Source: JBEIFW01 sp040382215 (GTDB lineage Bacteria > Actinomycetota > Acidimicrobiia > Acidimicrobiales > Ilumatobacteraceae). Taken from it: a stretch of DNA of 16,210 nucleotides. The notes beneath the pieces are model-generated. The model made no database searches and was not told the DNA's origin. It worked only from the letters and a program-made list of their open reading frames with translations. The stretch lies in contig JBEIFW010000072.1 of assembly GCA_040382215.1 (NCBI GenBank), positions 1 to 16,210 on the forward strand, read 5' to 3'. Within the stretch, counting starts at the first letter, position 1; each line of letters begins with the position of its first letter. The position numbers and the translations under genes were made by a program. Positions 8,804-15,096 of this stretch are shown one piece after another.

Positions 8804-9505
8804 GTGAGCGTGGTGGTTGCGCTCGCAACGATACTGAGCGCCGGAGCCGGTGCCGCCCAGGCCTTCACCGGGGTCGCCGTTCCCTGTACCGAACGGTCGA
8901 CGACACAGGTGTTCGCAGCGTGGGGAGACACCAACGACTACTTCCCGATGACAGGCGGCACGTTCGAGTCGGCGGCGTCGTGGTTCCTTAGCGATCTGAA
9001 GCTGGCGAAGCTCCCGCCGAAGGATCCCGGCTGGAAGCTCGGGCTCGGGAACGCGCTGGTGGTGGCGCGCACCCGGGATCTGCCGACCTCGGCGTTCGTG
9101 CCGTCGGGCGCACCGCCGGTCGGTGTCCCGGGCTACCGGTCGGGGAACGCCATGCAGGTGCGTACGACGGACCTGACGACCTCGTCGACGGTGTGCATCC
9201 GCCCCAACGAGCCGTCGGTGCGGTTCTTCTACCGCGACAGCGGGATCGCCGGCAGCCACCTCGAGGTGACCGTCTACCAGATCGTGCACGCCGATCACCC
9301 GGTCCTGAACGGCCCTGGGGTGCTGCAGACCAACACCTTGCGGATCCCGGCGGTGCCCGGTCCCCCGACGTGGCGCCTGTCGCCGGTCGTGCAGACGAGT
9401 GCGACCTACTCACGGGCGACGGCCGACCTGCTCGTGACGTTCCGTGGGTTCGGTGGCGACTTCCTGGTCGACAACCTCTACGTCGACCCGTTCCGGTCCC
9501 GCTGA
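8804..9505 (+). CDS. Secreted hypothetical protein, conserved actinobacterial type
   Basis: A 233-residue predicted exported protein. Residues 1-20 (SVVVALATILSAGAGAAQA) form the hydrophobic core and AQA cleavage site of a signal peptide. The mature part has a landmark pattern I recall from many uncharacterised actinobacterial secreted proteins: an early Cys (CTERS), FAAWGDTNDYFPMTGGTFES, a second Cys in CIRPNEPSVRFFYRDSG, SHLEVTVYQ, and the ending GGDFLVDNLYVDPFRSR. This suggests a beta-sandwich domain with a possible disulfide; function is unknown. About 25 residues around 65-95 look like an insertion relative to the usual pattern. GTG at 8804 is the only in-frame start codon, yet the positive n-region expected of a signal peptide is absent from it; five Arg codons lie immediately upstream in frame. 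No Shine-Dalgarno sequence is seen. Confidence 0.75.
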   Translation: MSVVVALATILSAGAGAAQAFTGVAVPCTERSTTQVFAAWGDTNDYFPMTGGTFESAASWFLSDLKLAKLPPKDPGWKLGLGNALVVARTRDLPTSAFVPSGAPPVGVPGYRSGNAMQVRTTDLTTSSTVCIRPNEPSVRFFYRDSGIAGSHLEVTVYQIVHADHPVLNGPGVLQTNTLRIPAVPGPPTWRLSPVVQTSATYSRATADLLVTFRGFGGDFLVDNLYVDPFRSR

Positions 9506-9561
9506 CGGCGGTAGCGGAGGCCGCACGGGCAGGAACGACCGCGCCGGGGGTGGCCCGCTCC

Positions 9562-9567
9562 TAATCT
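9562..9567 (+). promoter_or_regulatory. Candidate -10 box for the hydrolase gene
   Basis: TAATCT is an AT-rich match to TAnnnT in the GC-rich 93-bp gap, 31 nt before the hydrolase ATG. This leaves room for the clear ribosome site GAGAAGGGGG (9584-9593). No convincing -35 is visible. Confidence 0.35.
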
Positions 9568-9598
9568 TCCGGTCGGGGACGACGAGAAGGGGGCCACC

Positions 9599-10510
9599 AT
9601 GGCCAGTCCGCAGGCCGAGGCCATCAAGAGCGCCCAGCGGGCGTTCGCCGAAGCGGTGCTCGGCGCCGGCGGTTCGCCGCCGACGCTCGAGGAGATGCGC
9701 GCCGGTGGCGAACAGGCGGGTGCCGTGGGCGCTGCGCCTGAGGGCGTTCGGTACGAGTGGGTCGACCTCGACGGCGGCTTGCGGGCCCTGTGGGCGATCC
9801 CCGACGGGGCTCGCACCGATGCCGTCGTGCAGTACGTGCACGGGGGCGGGTACGTGGTGTGCTCGGTTGAGTCCCATCGGGGGCTCGTCGGGCATCTGGC
9901 CAAGGCGGCCGGGATGCGGGTGTTGAGCGTCGACTACCGGTTGGCACCGGAGTCGCCCCACCCCGGCCCGGTCAACGATTCGGTGGCCGCCTACCGGTGG
10001 TTGCTCGGCCAGGGCTTCGCGCCGTCCCGGCTCGCCATATCGGGTGATTCCGCCGGCGGCGGGCTCACCATGGCAACGCTGGTCGCCCTGCGCGACGCCG
10101 GTGACCCGCTGCCGGCGTGCGCTGTCCCGCTGTCGCCCTGGGTCGATCTGGAGGGCACCGGCGAGTCGATGACGACCCGCGCCGGGGTCGATCTGATCGT
10201 GGGCAAGGCCGGATTGCTCGGCATGGCGTCGCTGTTCCTGCAGGGGGCCGACCCGCGCGACCCGCTCGCGGCGCCGCTGTACGCCGACCTGAGCGGTCTG
10301 CCGCCGCTCTACATCCAGGTGGGCGACGAGGAGACCCTGCTCGACGACGCCACCCGCCTTGCCGACAACGCCCGGCGTGCCGGCGTGGAGGTGCGGCTGG
10401 AGGTGTTCCCGGAGATGCAGCACGTGTTCCAAATGGCTGCCGGCGTGATGCCCGAGGCGGACGAGGCCGTCGCGCGGATCGGTGCCTACCTTCGGGACCG
10501 GCTCCGCTGA
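9599..10510 (+). CDS. Alpha/beta hydrolase, hormone-sensitive lipase family esterase
   Basis: Carboxylester hydrolase of 303 residues, without signal peptide, so cytosolic. The HSL signature is complete: oxyanion-hole HGGGYV (81-86), DYRLAPE (112-118), and nucleophile elbow GDSAGG with Ser151. The acid lies in GDEETLLDD (242-250); by alignment to the usual GxxDPLxD motif it may be Glu245 rather than Asp. The base is His275 in PEMQHVFQ. This LLDD/EMQHVFQ version is typical of the subgroup annotated as acetyl hydrolases or monoterpene epsilon-lactone hydrolases; the true substrate is unknown. The start is supported by GAGAAGGGGG 5 nt upstream. Proximity to the P450 pair would fit breakdown of oxidised lipids or terpenoids, but that is inference. 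A decayed HNH gene follows directly. Confidence 0.9.
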   Translation: MASPQAEAIKSAQRAFAEAVLGAGGSPPTLEEMRAGGEQAGAVGAAPEGVRYEWVDLDGGLRALWAIPDGARTDAVVQYVHGGGYVVCSVESHRGLVGHLAKAAGMRVLSVDYRLAPESPHPGPVNDSVAAYRWLLGQGFAPSRLAISGDSAGGGLTMATLVALRDAGDPLPACAVPLSPWVDLEGTGESMTTRAGVDLIVGKAGLLGMASLFLQGADPRDPLAAPLYADLSGLPPLYIQVGDEETLLDDATRLADNARRAGVEVRLEVFPEMQHVFQMAAGVMPEADEAVARIGAYLRDRLR

Positions 10511-10538
10511 TCCGAGCGTGTGTTTGTCATGCGAGGGG

Positions 10539-11224
10539 GTGGATGCGGCGTTGACCCGGCGGGCGGAGGGGTTGGCCCGGTCGGGTGATGGGGTGGATGG
10601 CCGCTGGTTCCAGCGTGAGCACGGCGCCCGCTCCGATCGGGGGGCGCGTGCGGCGGTGGAACGCGCGGAGCTGCTCGGCGCCGTGCCCGAGTTGGCGGCG
10701 GATGCGTTGGTCGAGTTGTGCACCACCACCCGTGGGGCGGGTCCGGGGTCGGAGCTGGTCGTGTTGATCGACTACGCCACCATGGCCGCCGGGGTGGAAC
10801 AGCTCGGCGGGGTGTGCGAAACCTCCACCGGGTCCCGCTACCGGTGGCGACCGCCCGGAAACTGCTGTGCGCAGCCGACATCCTGCCCGTGGTGCTCGGT
10901 GGTGACAGTGTCGCGTTGGATGCGGGGCGGACGCGCCGGTTGGCGACCAAACAGCAGCGGCGGGCGTTGCGGGCGATGCACCGCAGCTGTGTCTGGCCGG
11001 GGCGCACGACCGGGTTCGAGCGCTGCCCCATCCACCACACCGACCCGTGGGGCCGTCACGGCCCCACGGATCTCGAAGTCCTCGCCCCGGTCTGCTCGCA
11101 TCATCACCACCAGATCCACGACCTCGGCTGGAACCTCACCCTCGACGAGCATCGCAACGTCACCGTCCACGCCCCCGACGGACGCACCGTCCAGCACCAA
11201 CGATTCGAACCGATCGTTGCGTGC
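10539..11224 (+). pseudogene. DUF222/HNH endonuclease remnant, truncated and frameshifted
   Basis: Homology runs across two frames. In frame 3, to about 10832, a DUF222 C-terminal segment reads ELLGAVPELAADALVEL, then SELVVLIDYATMAAG and GVCETSTG. Translation then continues in frame 2 as PLPVATARKLLCAADILPVV, RRLATKQQRRALRAMHRSC, and an HNH core CPIHHTDPWG...TDLEVLAPVCSHHHHQIHDLGW. One missing base near 10830-10834 (after ACCGGG) joins them. Intact homologues of this 13E12/DUF222 type carry roughly 200 more N-terminal residues, absent here; the hydrolase stop is 28 bp upstream. The usual CxxPGC zinc motif reads CVWPGR, so one Cys is lost, and the usual Asn after TDL is Glu. No in-frame stop occurs before the sequence runs antisense into the GNAT gene. 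Intact members are multicopy nuclease-like genes in actinobacteria; this copy is almost certainly dead. The left boundary is approximate. Confidence 0.85.
11045..11069. repeat. 25-bp perfect palindrome inside the HNH remnant
   Basis: Arms CCGTGGGGCCG (11045-11055) and CGGCCCCACGG (11059-11069) are perfect 11-bp complements around TCA. Beyond one mismatched pair, two further bases on each side also pair (GA / TC). It sits where intact homologues encode the W-x-x-GG loop of the HNH motif. It could act as a hairpin terminator or simply be a chance product of Gly/Pro codons in GC-rich DNA. Confidence 0.6.
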
Positions 11225-11821
11225 TCAACCAACCGGGTCGCGCCACATGCCGTGCATCAAGGGGCCATCCTCGACGGGGCGGGCCTCCCAGTGCACGCAA
11301 AAGCCGTGCCGTTCGTAGAACGGGACGTTGCGAGGGTTGGAGGATTCGAGGTAAGCGCCCACGCGGTCGGCATCGCAGCGGTCGAGCACCGGGGCCAGCA
11401 GGCGGCCGCCGAGGCCGGTGCCCTGGACGGCGGTACCGAGCAAGAACAGGTAGAAGTGGGGGCGGTCGTGAGGATGGTGGGCCCGGACCAGCTCGCCGAG
11501 CATCCCGAGCCGGCCGGCGGCCTCAGCACCGAGGTGCTCGACGAGGGCGGCGCCGAAGGCCGGGCCGTCGGCCTCGGTGAACAGCGCCACGTCCGGCGGG
11601 ACCCACACGGCGGCCCCGCCGGGTGTCACGTAGGTGTGGCCACGCCGCCGGGCCACGTCCAGCGCAGGCCGGAAGAACCCGTTGCGGGCAGCGTCCATCC
11701 GGTGCCCGCGTTCGGGCTCGCCGGACACCCAGGTGATCATCGGGTCGTCGGCGAACGCCGTGGCCAGGGTGTCGGCCGCCGCGTCGACGTCGGCGGCCAG
11801 CAGGAGTCGGATCGGGTTCAT
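11225..11821 (-). CDS. GNAT-family N-acetyltransferase
   Basis: Acetyl-CoA-dependent acyltransferase of the GCN5 fold, 198 residues, cytosolic. The acetyl-CoA pyrophosphate loop is VQGTGLGGRLL (about 132-142). It follows the beta4 strand HFYLFLLGTA and precedes the LESSNPRNVPFYERHGF segment (motif B), typical of GNATs acting on small molecules or antibiotics. Residues 1-110 form the N-terminal half with a Trp-Val-Pro loop (AVWVPPD). The substrate cannot be read from sequence. The ATG overlaps the upstream lyase stop as ATGA, so the two are one operon and translation is probably coupled. Shared work on a sulfur amino acid or cysteine conjugate is possible but unproven. It converges on the dead HNH gene. 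Confidence 0.88.
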   Translation of the reverse strand: MNPIRLLLAADVDAAADTLATAFADDPMITWVSGEPERGHRMDAARNGFFRPALDVARRRGHTYVTPGGAAVWVPPDVALFTEADGPAFGAALVEHLGAEAAGRLGMLGELVRAHHPHDRPHFYLFLLGTAVQGTGLGGRLLAPVLDRCDADRVGAYLESSNPRNVPFYERHGFCVHWEARPVEDGPLMHGMWRDPVG

Positions 11822-12975
11822 CGCCGGTCCAGCGCCTGGCGCATGCGCTCGACGACGAGCGTCAGGATCGCCGGGGAGGTGGCGAGGTTCAAGCGGGTGT
11901 GCCCGGCGCCGGGTGGGCCGAAGTCCGGCCCGATCGAGAGTGCCACTCGGGCGTGGTCGAGGAACCAGGCCGCGGGATCGTCGTCGAGCTCGAGTTCCCG
12001 GCAGTCGAGCCAGGCCAGGTACGTGGCCTCGGGCGGGGTGTAGCCGATGCCGGTGCCGTCGAGCAGCGAGGCCAGCAGGTGGCGGTTGTGGTCGAGCACG
12101 GTCATGCACGCCTCGAGCCAGGCCCGACCTTCGGGAGTCCAGGCGGCGATGGTGGCGTCGATCCCCAGGCTGCCGGCGGTGTCGTGGCTCCGCCGGCCGC
12201 GCGCCACCAGCCGTTCGTGGAGCTCTTCGCTGCCTGCGAGGGCGAACGCGCACCGCAGCCCGGCGATGTTGAACGCCTTCGACGACGACGTGAGCGTGAT
12301 CGTGCGGGCGGCAGCCTCGGGGCCGAGCGCCGAGAACGGGCGATGACGGCGGGGTGCGAACACCAGGTCGGCGTGGATCTCGTCGCTGGCCACCATGACG
12401 TCGTGCTCGCCGCAGATCCGGGCGATGCCCGCCAGCTCGTCGTCGTCGAAGGCTCGTCCGCACGGGTTGTGCGGATGGCACAGCAGCAGCAACGGCGGCC
12501 GTTCGGCGGCGCACACGCGGGCCAGGTCGTCGAGGTCCACTCGGCGGTCGGCGGTCAGCCGGTTCTCCACCACCCGTCGGCCGAGGTTGGCCACGGTCTT
12601 GAGGAACGGCGGGTACACCGGGGTCTGCACCACCACTGCGTCCCCGGGGTCGCTGCACACCTCGATCACCGCCTCGAGCCCCTTGATCACATCGGGGAGC
12701 AGGTGGGCCCATGCGGGTTCCACCACGGCGTCGGGGCACCAGGCCGCATACGCCGAGGCCAGGCGGCCCGCTGCGCCGGCGAGCGGGTAGCCGAGATCGT
12801 CGTGGGCGAGCGCGTCGAGGATCGTGCGCCGAATCGGCTCGGCCAGCGGGTAGTCCATGTCGGCCACCCACGCCGGGAGCACGCCGGGGCCGTAGCGGGC
12901 CCACTTGGCGCCGCGCCGGCGGCGCAGGGCGTCGAGGTCCAACTCGGTGAACCGGGGGTCGAGCGCCGTGGTCAC
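11818..12975 (-). CDS. PLP-dependent C-S lyase, MalY/PatB type (cystathionine beta-lyase-like aminotransferase)
   Basis: Class I/II aminotransferase-fold enzyme, 385 residues. MalY/PatB members cleave C-S bonds of cystathionine or cysteine conjugates, giving a thiol, pyruvate and ammonia. The N-terminal signature KWARYGPGVLPAWVADMDYPLAEPI (about 24-48) is typical of this group. PLP-site residues are Tyr121 (TPVYPPF), Asn170 (HPHNPCGR), Asp198 (SDEIHADLVF), Lys233 (SSSKAFNIAGLR) and a C-terminal Arg in RLNLATS. The start GTG at 12975 is chosen because homology begins at once (ALDPRF) and the extra upstream frame runs antisense to the deacetylase. It is divergent from that gene with only 27 bp between start codons, and overlaps the GNAT gene by ATGA. 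A plain transaminase is less likely given the AWVADMDY motif. Confidence 0.9.
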   Translation of the reverse strand: MTTALDPRFTELDLDALRRRRGAKWARYGPGVLPAWVADMDYPLAEPIRRTILDALAHDDLGYPLAGAAGRLASAYAAWCPDAVVEPAWAHLLPDVIKGLEAVIEVCSDPGDAVVVQTPVYPPFLKTVANLGRRVVENRLTADRRVDLDDLARVCAAERPPLLLLCHPHNPCGRAFDDDELAGIARICGEHDVMVASDEIHADLVFAPRRHRPFSALGPEAAARTITLTSSSKAFNIAGLRCAFALAGSEELHERLVARGRRSHDTAGSLGIDATIAAWTPEGRAWLEACMTVLDHNRHLLASLLDGTGIGYTPPEATYLAWLDCRELELDDDPAAWFLDHARVALSIGPDFGPPGAGHTRLNLATSPAILTLVVERMRQALDRR

Positions 12976-12981
12976 CAGTGG

Positions 12982-12987
12982 ATTGTC
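12982..12987 (-). promoter_or_regulatory. Candidate -10 box for the C-S lyase (leaderless)
   Basis: On the - strand this is GACAAT, one base from TACAAT, ending 6 nt before the GTG at 12975. Transcription would begin at the start codon. No Shine-Dalgarno sequence is possible in such a short leader. Confidence 0.35.
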
Positions 12988-12990
12988 ACA

Positions 12991-12996
12991 TAGCGT
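12991..12996 (+). promoter_or_regulatory. Candidate -10 box for the PIG-L deacetylase (leaderless)
   Basis: TAGCGT matches TAnnnT and ends 6 nt before the GTG at 13003, so the mRNA would begin at or next to the start codon. It is only 3 bp from the opposing -10 box at 12982-12987. Confidence 0.4.
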
Positions 12997-13002
12997 TCGG
13001 GA

Positions 13003-13719
13003 GTGCTCGACGACGCCGACGTGGAACGGATCCTGGTCATCACCGCTCACCCCGACGACGTGGACTTCGGCGCCGCCGGGACGGTCGCCAACTGGACCGA
13101 CGCCGGGATCGAGGTGGTCTACTGCATCGTCACCGACGGCGACGCCGGCGGGTTCGACGAGTCGATCCCGCGCACCGAGATCGGACCGATACGGCGTGAG
13201 GAGCAGACCGCCGCGGCCAAGGAGGTCGGCGTCGACCGGCTCGTGTTCCTGGGGTACCTCGACGGCCGCCTCGAGCCCACGCTCGAGCTGCGACGGGACC
13301 TGGCGCGTGTGATCCGCCAGGTGCGTCCGCAACGAGTGGTGTGCCAGAGCCCGGAGCGGAACTTCCAGCGGATCTTCGCCAGCCACCCCGACCACCTCGC
13401 TGCGGGCGAGGCCGCGCTGTGCGCGGTCTACCCGGACGCCCGCAACGATTTCACCTTCACCGAGCTCGCCGACGAAGGCCTGCGCGCCTGGACGGTGCGC
13501 GAGGTGTGGATCATGGGCGGTCCCAAGCCGAACCGGGTGGTCGACGTGGGCGCGCAGGTCGAGCGCAAGATCCGGGCGCTGCTCTGCCACGCCAGCCAGC
13601 ATCCCGACCCGGCCGGCATGGAGCAGCGCGTGCGGGGTTGGCTCGCCGCCAGCGCCGAAGCGCAGGGTCTCGGACCGAACCGGGCCGCCGAGGTGTTCCA
13701 GGTCGTCGTCACCGGCTGA
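13003..13719 (+). CDS. PIG-L/LmbE family zinc deacetylase
   Basis: Zinc-dependent de-N-acetylase fold, 238 residues, cytosolic. Zinc-site residues are visible: AHPDD (His15, Asp17/Asp18) and SHPDH (His127/His130), with VTDGDAGG after strand 2. The family removes N-acetyl groups from GlcNAc conjugates (PIG-L, MshB, BshB). The protein is shorter than MshB (about 300 residues), and no mycothiol gene is adjacent, so a mycothiol role is not supported; substrate unknown. The GTG at 13003 gives a short N terminus before VERILVITAHPDD, as expected. It is divergent from the C-S lyase with 27 bp between starts. A Cys-conjugate-type deacetylase (Mca-like) is a tempting match to the lyase and GNAT, but length and sequence do not prove it. 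A weak hairpin follows. Confidence 0.9.
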   Translation: MLDDADVERILVITAHPDDVDFGAAGTVANWTDAGIEVVYCIVTDGDAGGFDESIPRTEIGPIRREEQTAAAKEVGVDRLVFLGYLDGRLEPTLELRRDLARVIRQVRPQRVVCQSPERNFQRIFASHPDHLAAGEAALCAVYPDARNDFTFTELADEGLRAWTVREVWIMGGPKPNRVVDVGAQVERKIRALLCHASQHPDPAGMEQRVRGWLAASAEAQGLGPNRAAEVFQVVVTG

Positions 13720-13737
13720 GGTCCGGGCCTGCCCCGA

Positions 13738-13756
13738 GGACGGCGCCGAGCCGTCC
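13738..13756 (+). terminator. Hairpin after the deacetylase, possible terminator
   Basis: GGACGGC and GCCGTCC form a perfect 7-bp stem with a 5-nt loop, 18 bp after the stop. There is no T-run, so this is a weak call. Confidence 0.35.
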
Positions 13757-13765
13757 CGGCGCGCG

Positions 13766-13796
13766 TTGGGAGGGCCGCGATCCGCAGCCGTAGGCT
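13766..13796 (+). promoter_or_regulatory. Candidate promoter of the thiolase gene
   Basis: TAGGCT (13791-13796) fits the TAnnnT -10 pattern, with TTGGGA (13766-13771) as a 4/6 -35 match at a long 19-bp spacing. The leader would be about 57 nt and includes a good ribosome site, AAGGGGAG (13848-13855), 4 nt before the ATG. Confidence 0.35.
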
Positions 13797-13859
13797 CCGC
13801 CCGACAGGGCCGACGTCGTTCGACGCGACCTGCGACGACTACGGAACAAGGGGAGCTCC

Positions 13860-15086
13860 ATGGGTGAGGCCTGGATCATCGACGCGGTGCGCTCACCGCG
13901 CGGCATCGGCAAGCAGGGCAAGGGCGGCCTGGCCCACCTGCACCCGCAGCGGGTGCTGGCCCAGGTGCTCGACGGCTTGCGCGAGCGGGTCGGGTTCGAC
14001 CCGGCCGACGTCGAAGACGTCGTGTGCGGCAACGGTTCCCACGCCGGCGACCATGCCCACGACATCGGCCGGATGGCGGTGCTCGATGCGGGGTGGCCGA
14101 TCAGCGTCCCCGGCGTCACCCTGAACCGGTTCTGCGGCTCGGGCCAGCAGGCGGTCACCTTCGCCGGCATGGGAGTCCAGGCCGGTCATCAGGATCTCGT
14201 CATCGGGTGCGGCATCGAGGCGATGAGCCGGGGCGCCCGCAACGGCACCGACGGCTTCCACGCCAACAACGCCCATCTGCTGGCCATGCACCCGCAGGTG
14301 CCCCAGGGCCTGTCGGCCGACCTGATCGCCACCATCGACGGCTCCACCCGGGAGGACTGCGACCGGCTCGCGCTCGAGAGCCAGCGGCGGGCCGCCGTGG
14401 CCCTGTCCGAAGGGCGCTTCGAGCGCAGCCTGATCCCGATCCGCAACGAGGACGGCTCGATCGCGCTCGACCGCGAGCAGTTCCCCCGACCGCAGACGAC
14501 CATGGAGATGCTCGGTGGGCTCACCCCGAGCTTCCCGGCCTTCATGGACGCCAAGATGGAGCAGGCGTCGGGCACGATGCGCGAGTTGATCGCCCAGAAG
14601 TACCCCGGGGTGACGATCGAGCACGTCCACCACGCCGGCAACTCCTCGGGCGTCGTCGACGGCGCCGGCGCCGTGCTGCTCGCCTCGCCCGACTACGCCA
14701 AGGCGCACGGCCTCAAGCCGCGGGCGCGGATCGTGATGTCGGCGGTGGCGGCGTCCGAGCCGTTGATCATGCTGACCGCGCCCGGGCCGGCGGCGCTGAA
14801 GTGCCTGAAGAAGGCGGGGATGACGATCGACGACATCGACCTGTTCGAGGTCAACGAGGCCTTCGCCTCGGTCGTGCTGCGGTTCTTCAAGGACACCGGT
14901 GCCGATCCGGCCAAGGTGAACGTGAACGGTGGCGCCATGGCGTTGGGCCACCCGATCGGCGCCACCGGCGCCATGCTGATCGGGACGGTCATCGACGAGC
15001 TCGAGCGCCAGGACAAGTCGATCGGCCTCGTGGCCATGTGCACGGGTGGCGGCATGGGCACCGCCACCATCGTCGAGCGGATCTAG
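13860..15086 (+). CDS. Thiolase (acetyl-CoA C-acyltransferase)
   Basis: Condensing or degradative 3-ketoacyl-CoA thiolase, 408 residues. The catalytic triad is clear: nucleophile Cys92 in LNRFCGSGQQA, His364 in NGGAMALGHPIGATGA, and Cys394 in MCTGGGMG, plus NEAFA (332-336). Full length matches the family. The internal segment GNSSGVVDGAGAVLL differs slightly from the common GNASxxxDGAAA. Degradative FadA-type activity (last step of beta-oxidation, releasing acetyl-CoA) is likelier than biosynthetic PhaA-type because of the RSPRGIGKQGKGGLAHLHPQ N terminus and the lipid-oxidation context, but sequence alone does not settle it. The start is supported by AAGGGGAG. It converges on the FAD hydroxylase with a 10-bp gap, so no room for a separate terminator. 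Confidence 0.93.
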   Translation: MGEAWIIDAVRSPRGIGKQGKGGLAHLHPQRVLAQVLDGLRERVGFDPADVEDVVCGNGSHAGDHAHDIGRMAVLDAGWPISVPGVTLNRFCGSGQQAVTFAGMGVQAGHQDLVIGCGIEAMSRGARNGTDGFHANNAHLLAMHPQVPQGLSADLIATIDGSTREDCDRLALESQRRAAVALSEGRFERSLIPIRNEDGSIALDREQFPRPQTTMEMLGGLTPSFPAFMDAKMEQASGTMRELIAQKYPGVTIEHVHHAGNSSGVVDGAGAVLLASPDYAKAHGLKPRARIVMSAVAASEPLIMLTAPGPAALKCLKKAGMTIDDIDLFEVNEAFASVVLRFFKDTGADPAKVNVNGGAMALGHPIGATGAMLIGTVIDELERQDKSIGLVAMCTGGGMGTATIVERI

Positions 15087-15096
15087 CCGGCGGTAC

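Noticed and set aside
8674..8991. GTGA-overlapping 105-codon frame after the 8384 gene
   Set aside because: Arg-rich, no domain, and overlaps the signal-peptide start of the 8804 gene in another frame.
8144..9298. N-terminal extension of the first P450 to 806 residues
   Set aside because: The extra 385 residues are Arg/Pro-rich, have no domain, and run antisense to two + strand genes with sensible protein sequence. The P450 fold begins just after 8143.
10718..12043. 441-codon + strand frame as one intact gene
   Set aside because: Only codons to about 11224 resemble HNH. The rest is antisense to the GNAT and C-S lyase, so it is a broken gene running into shadow sequence.
12976..13602. Upstream extension of the C-S lyase to 594 residues
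   Set aside because: It is antisense to the PIG-L gene, whose zinc motifs are intact. Lyase homology begins at the GTG at 12975.
13814..13825. CGTCGTTCGACG inverted repeat before the thiolase
   Set aside because: 5-bp arms in GC-rich DNA are expected by chance and there is no clear promoter overlap.
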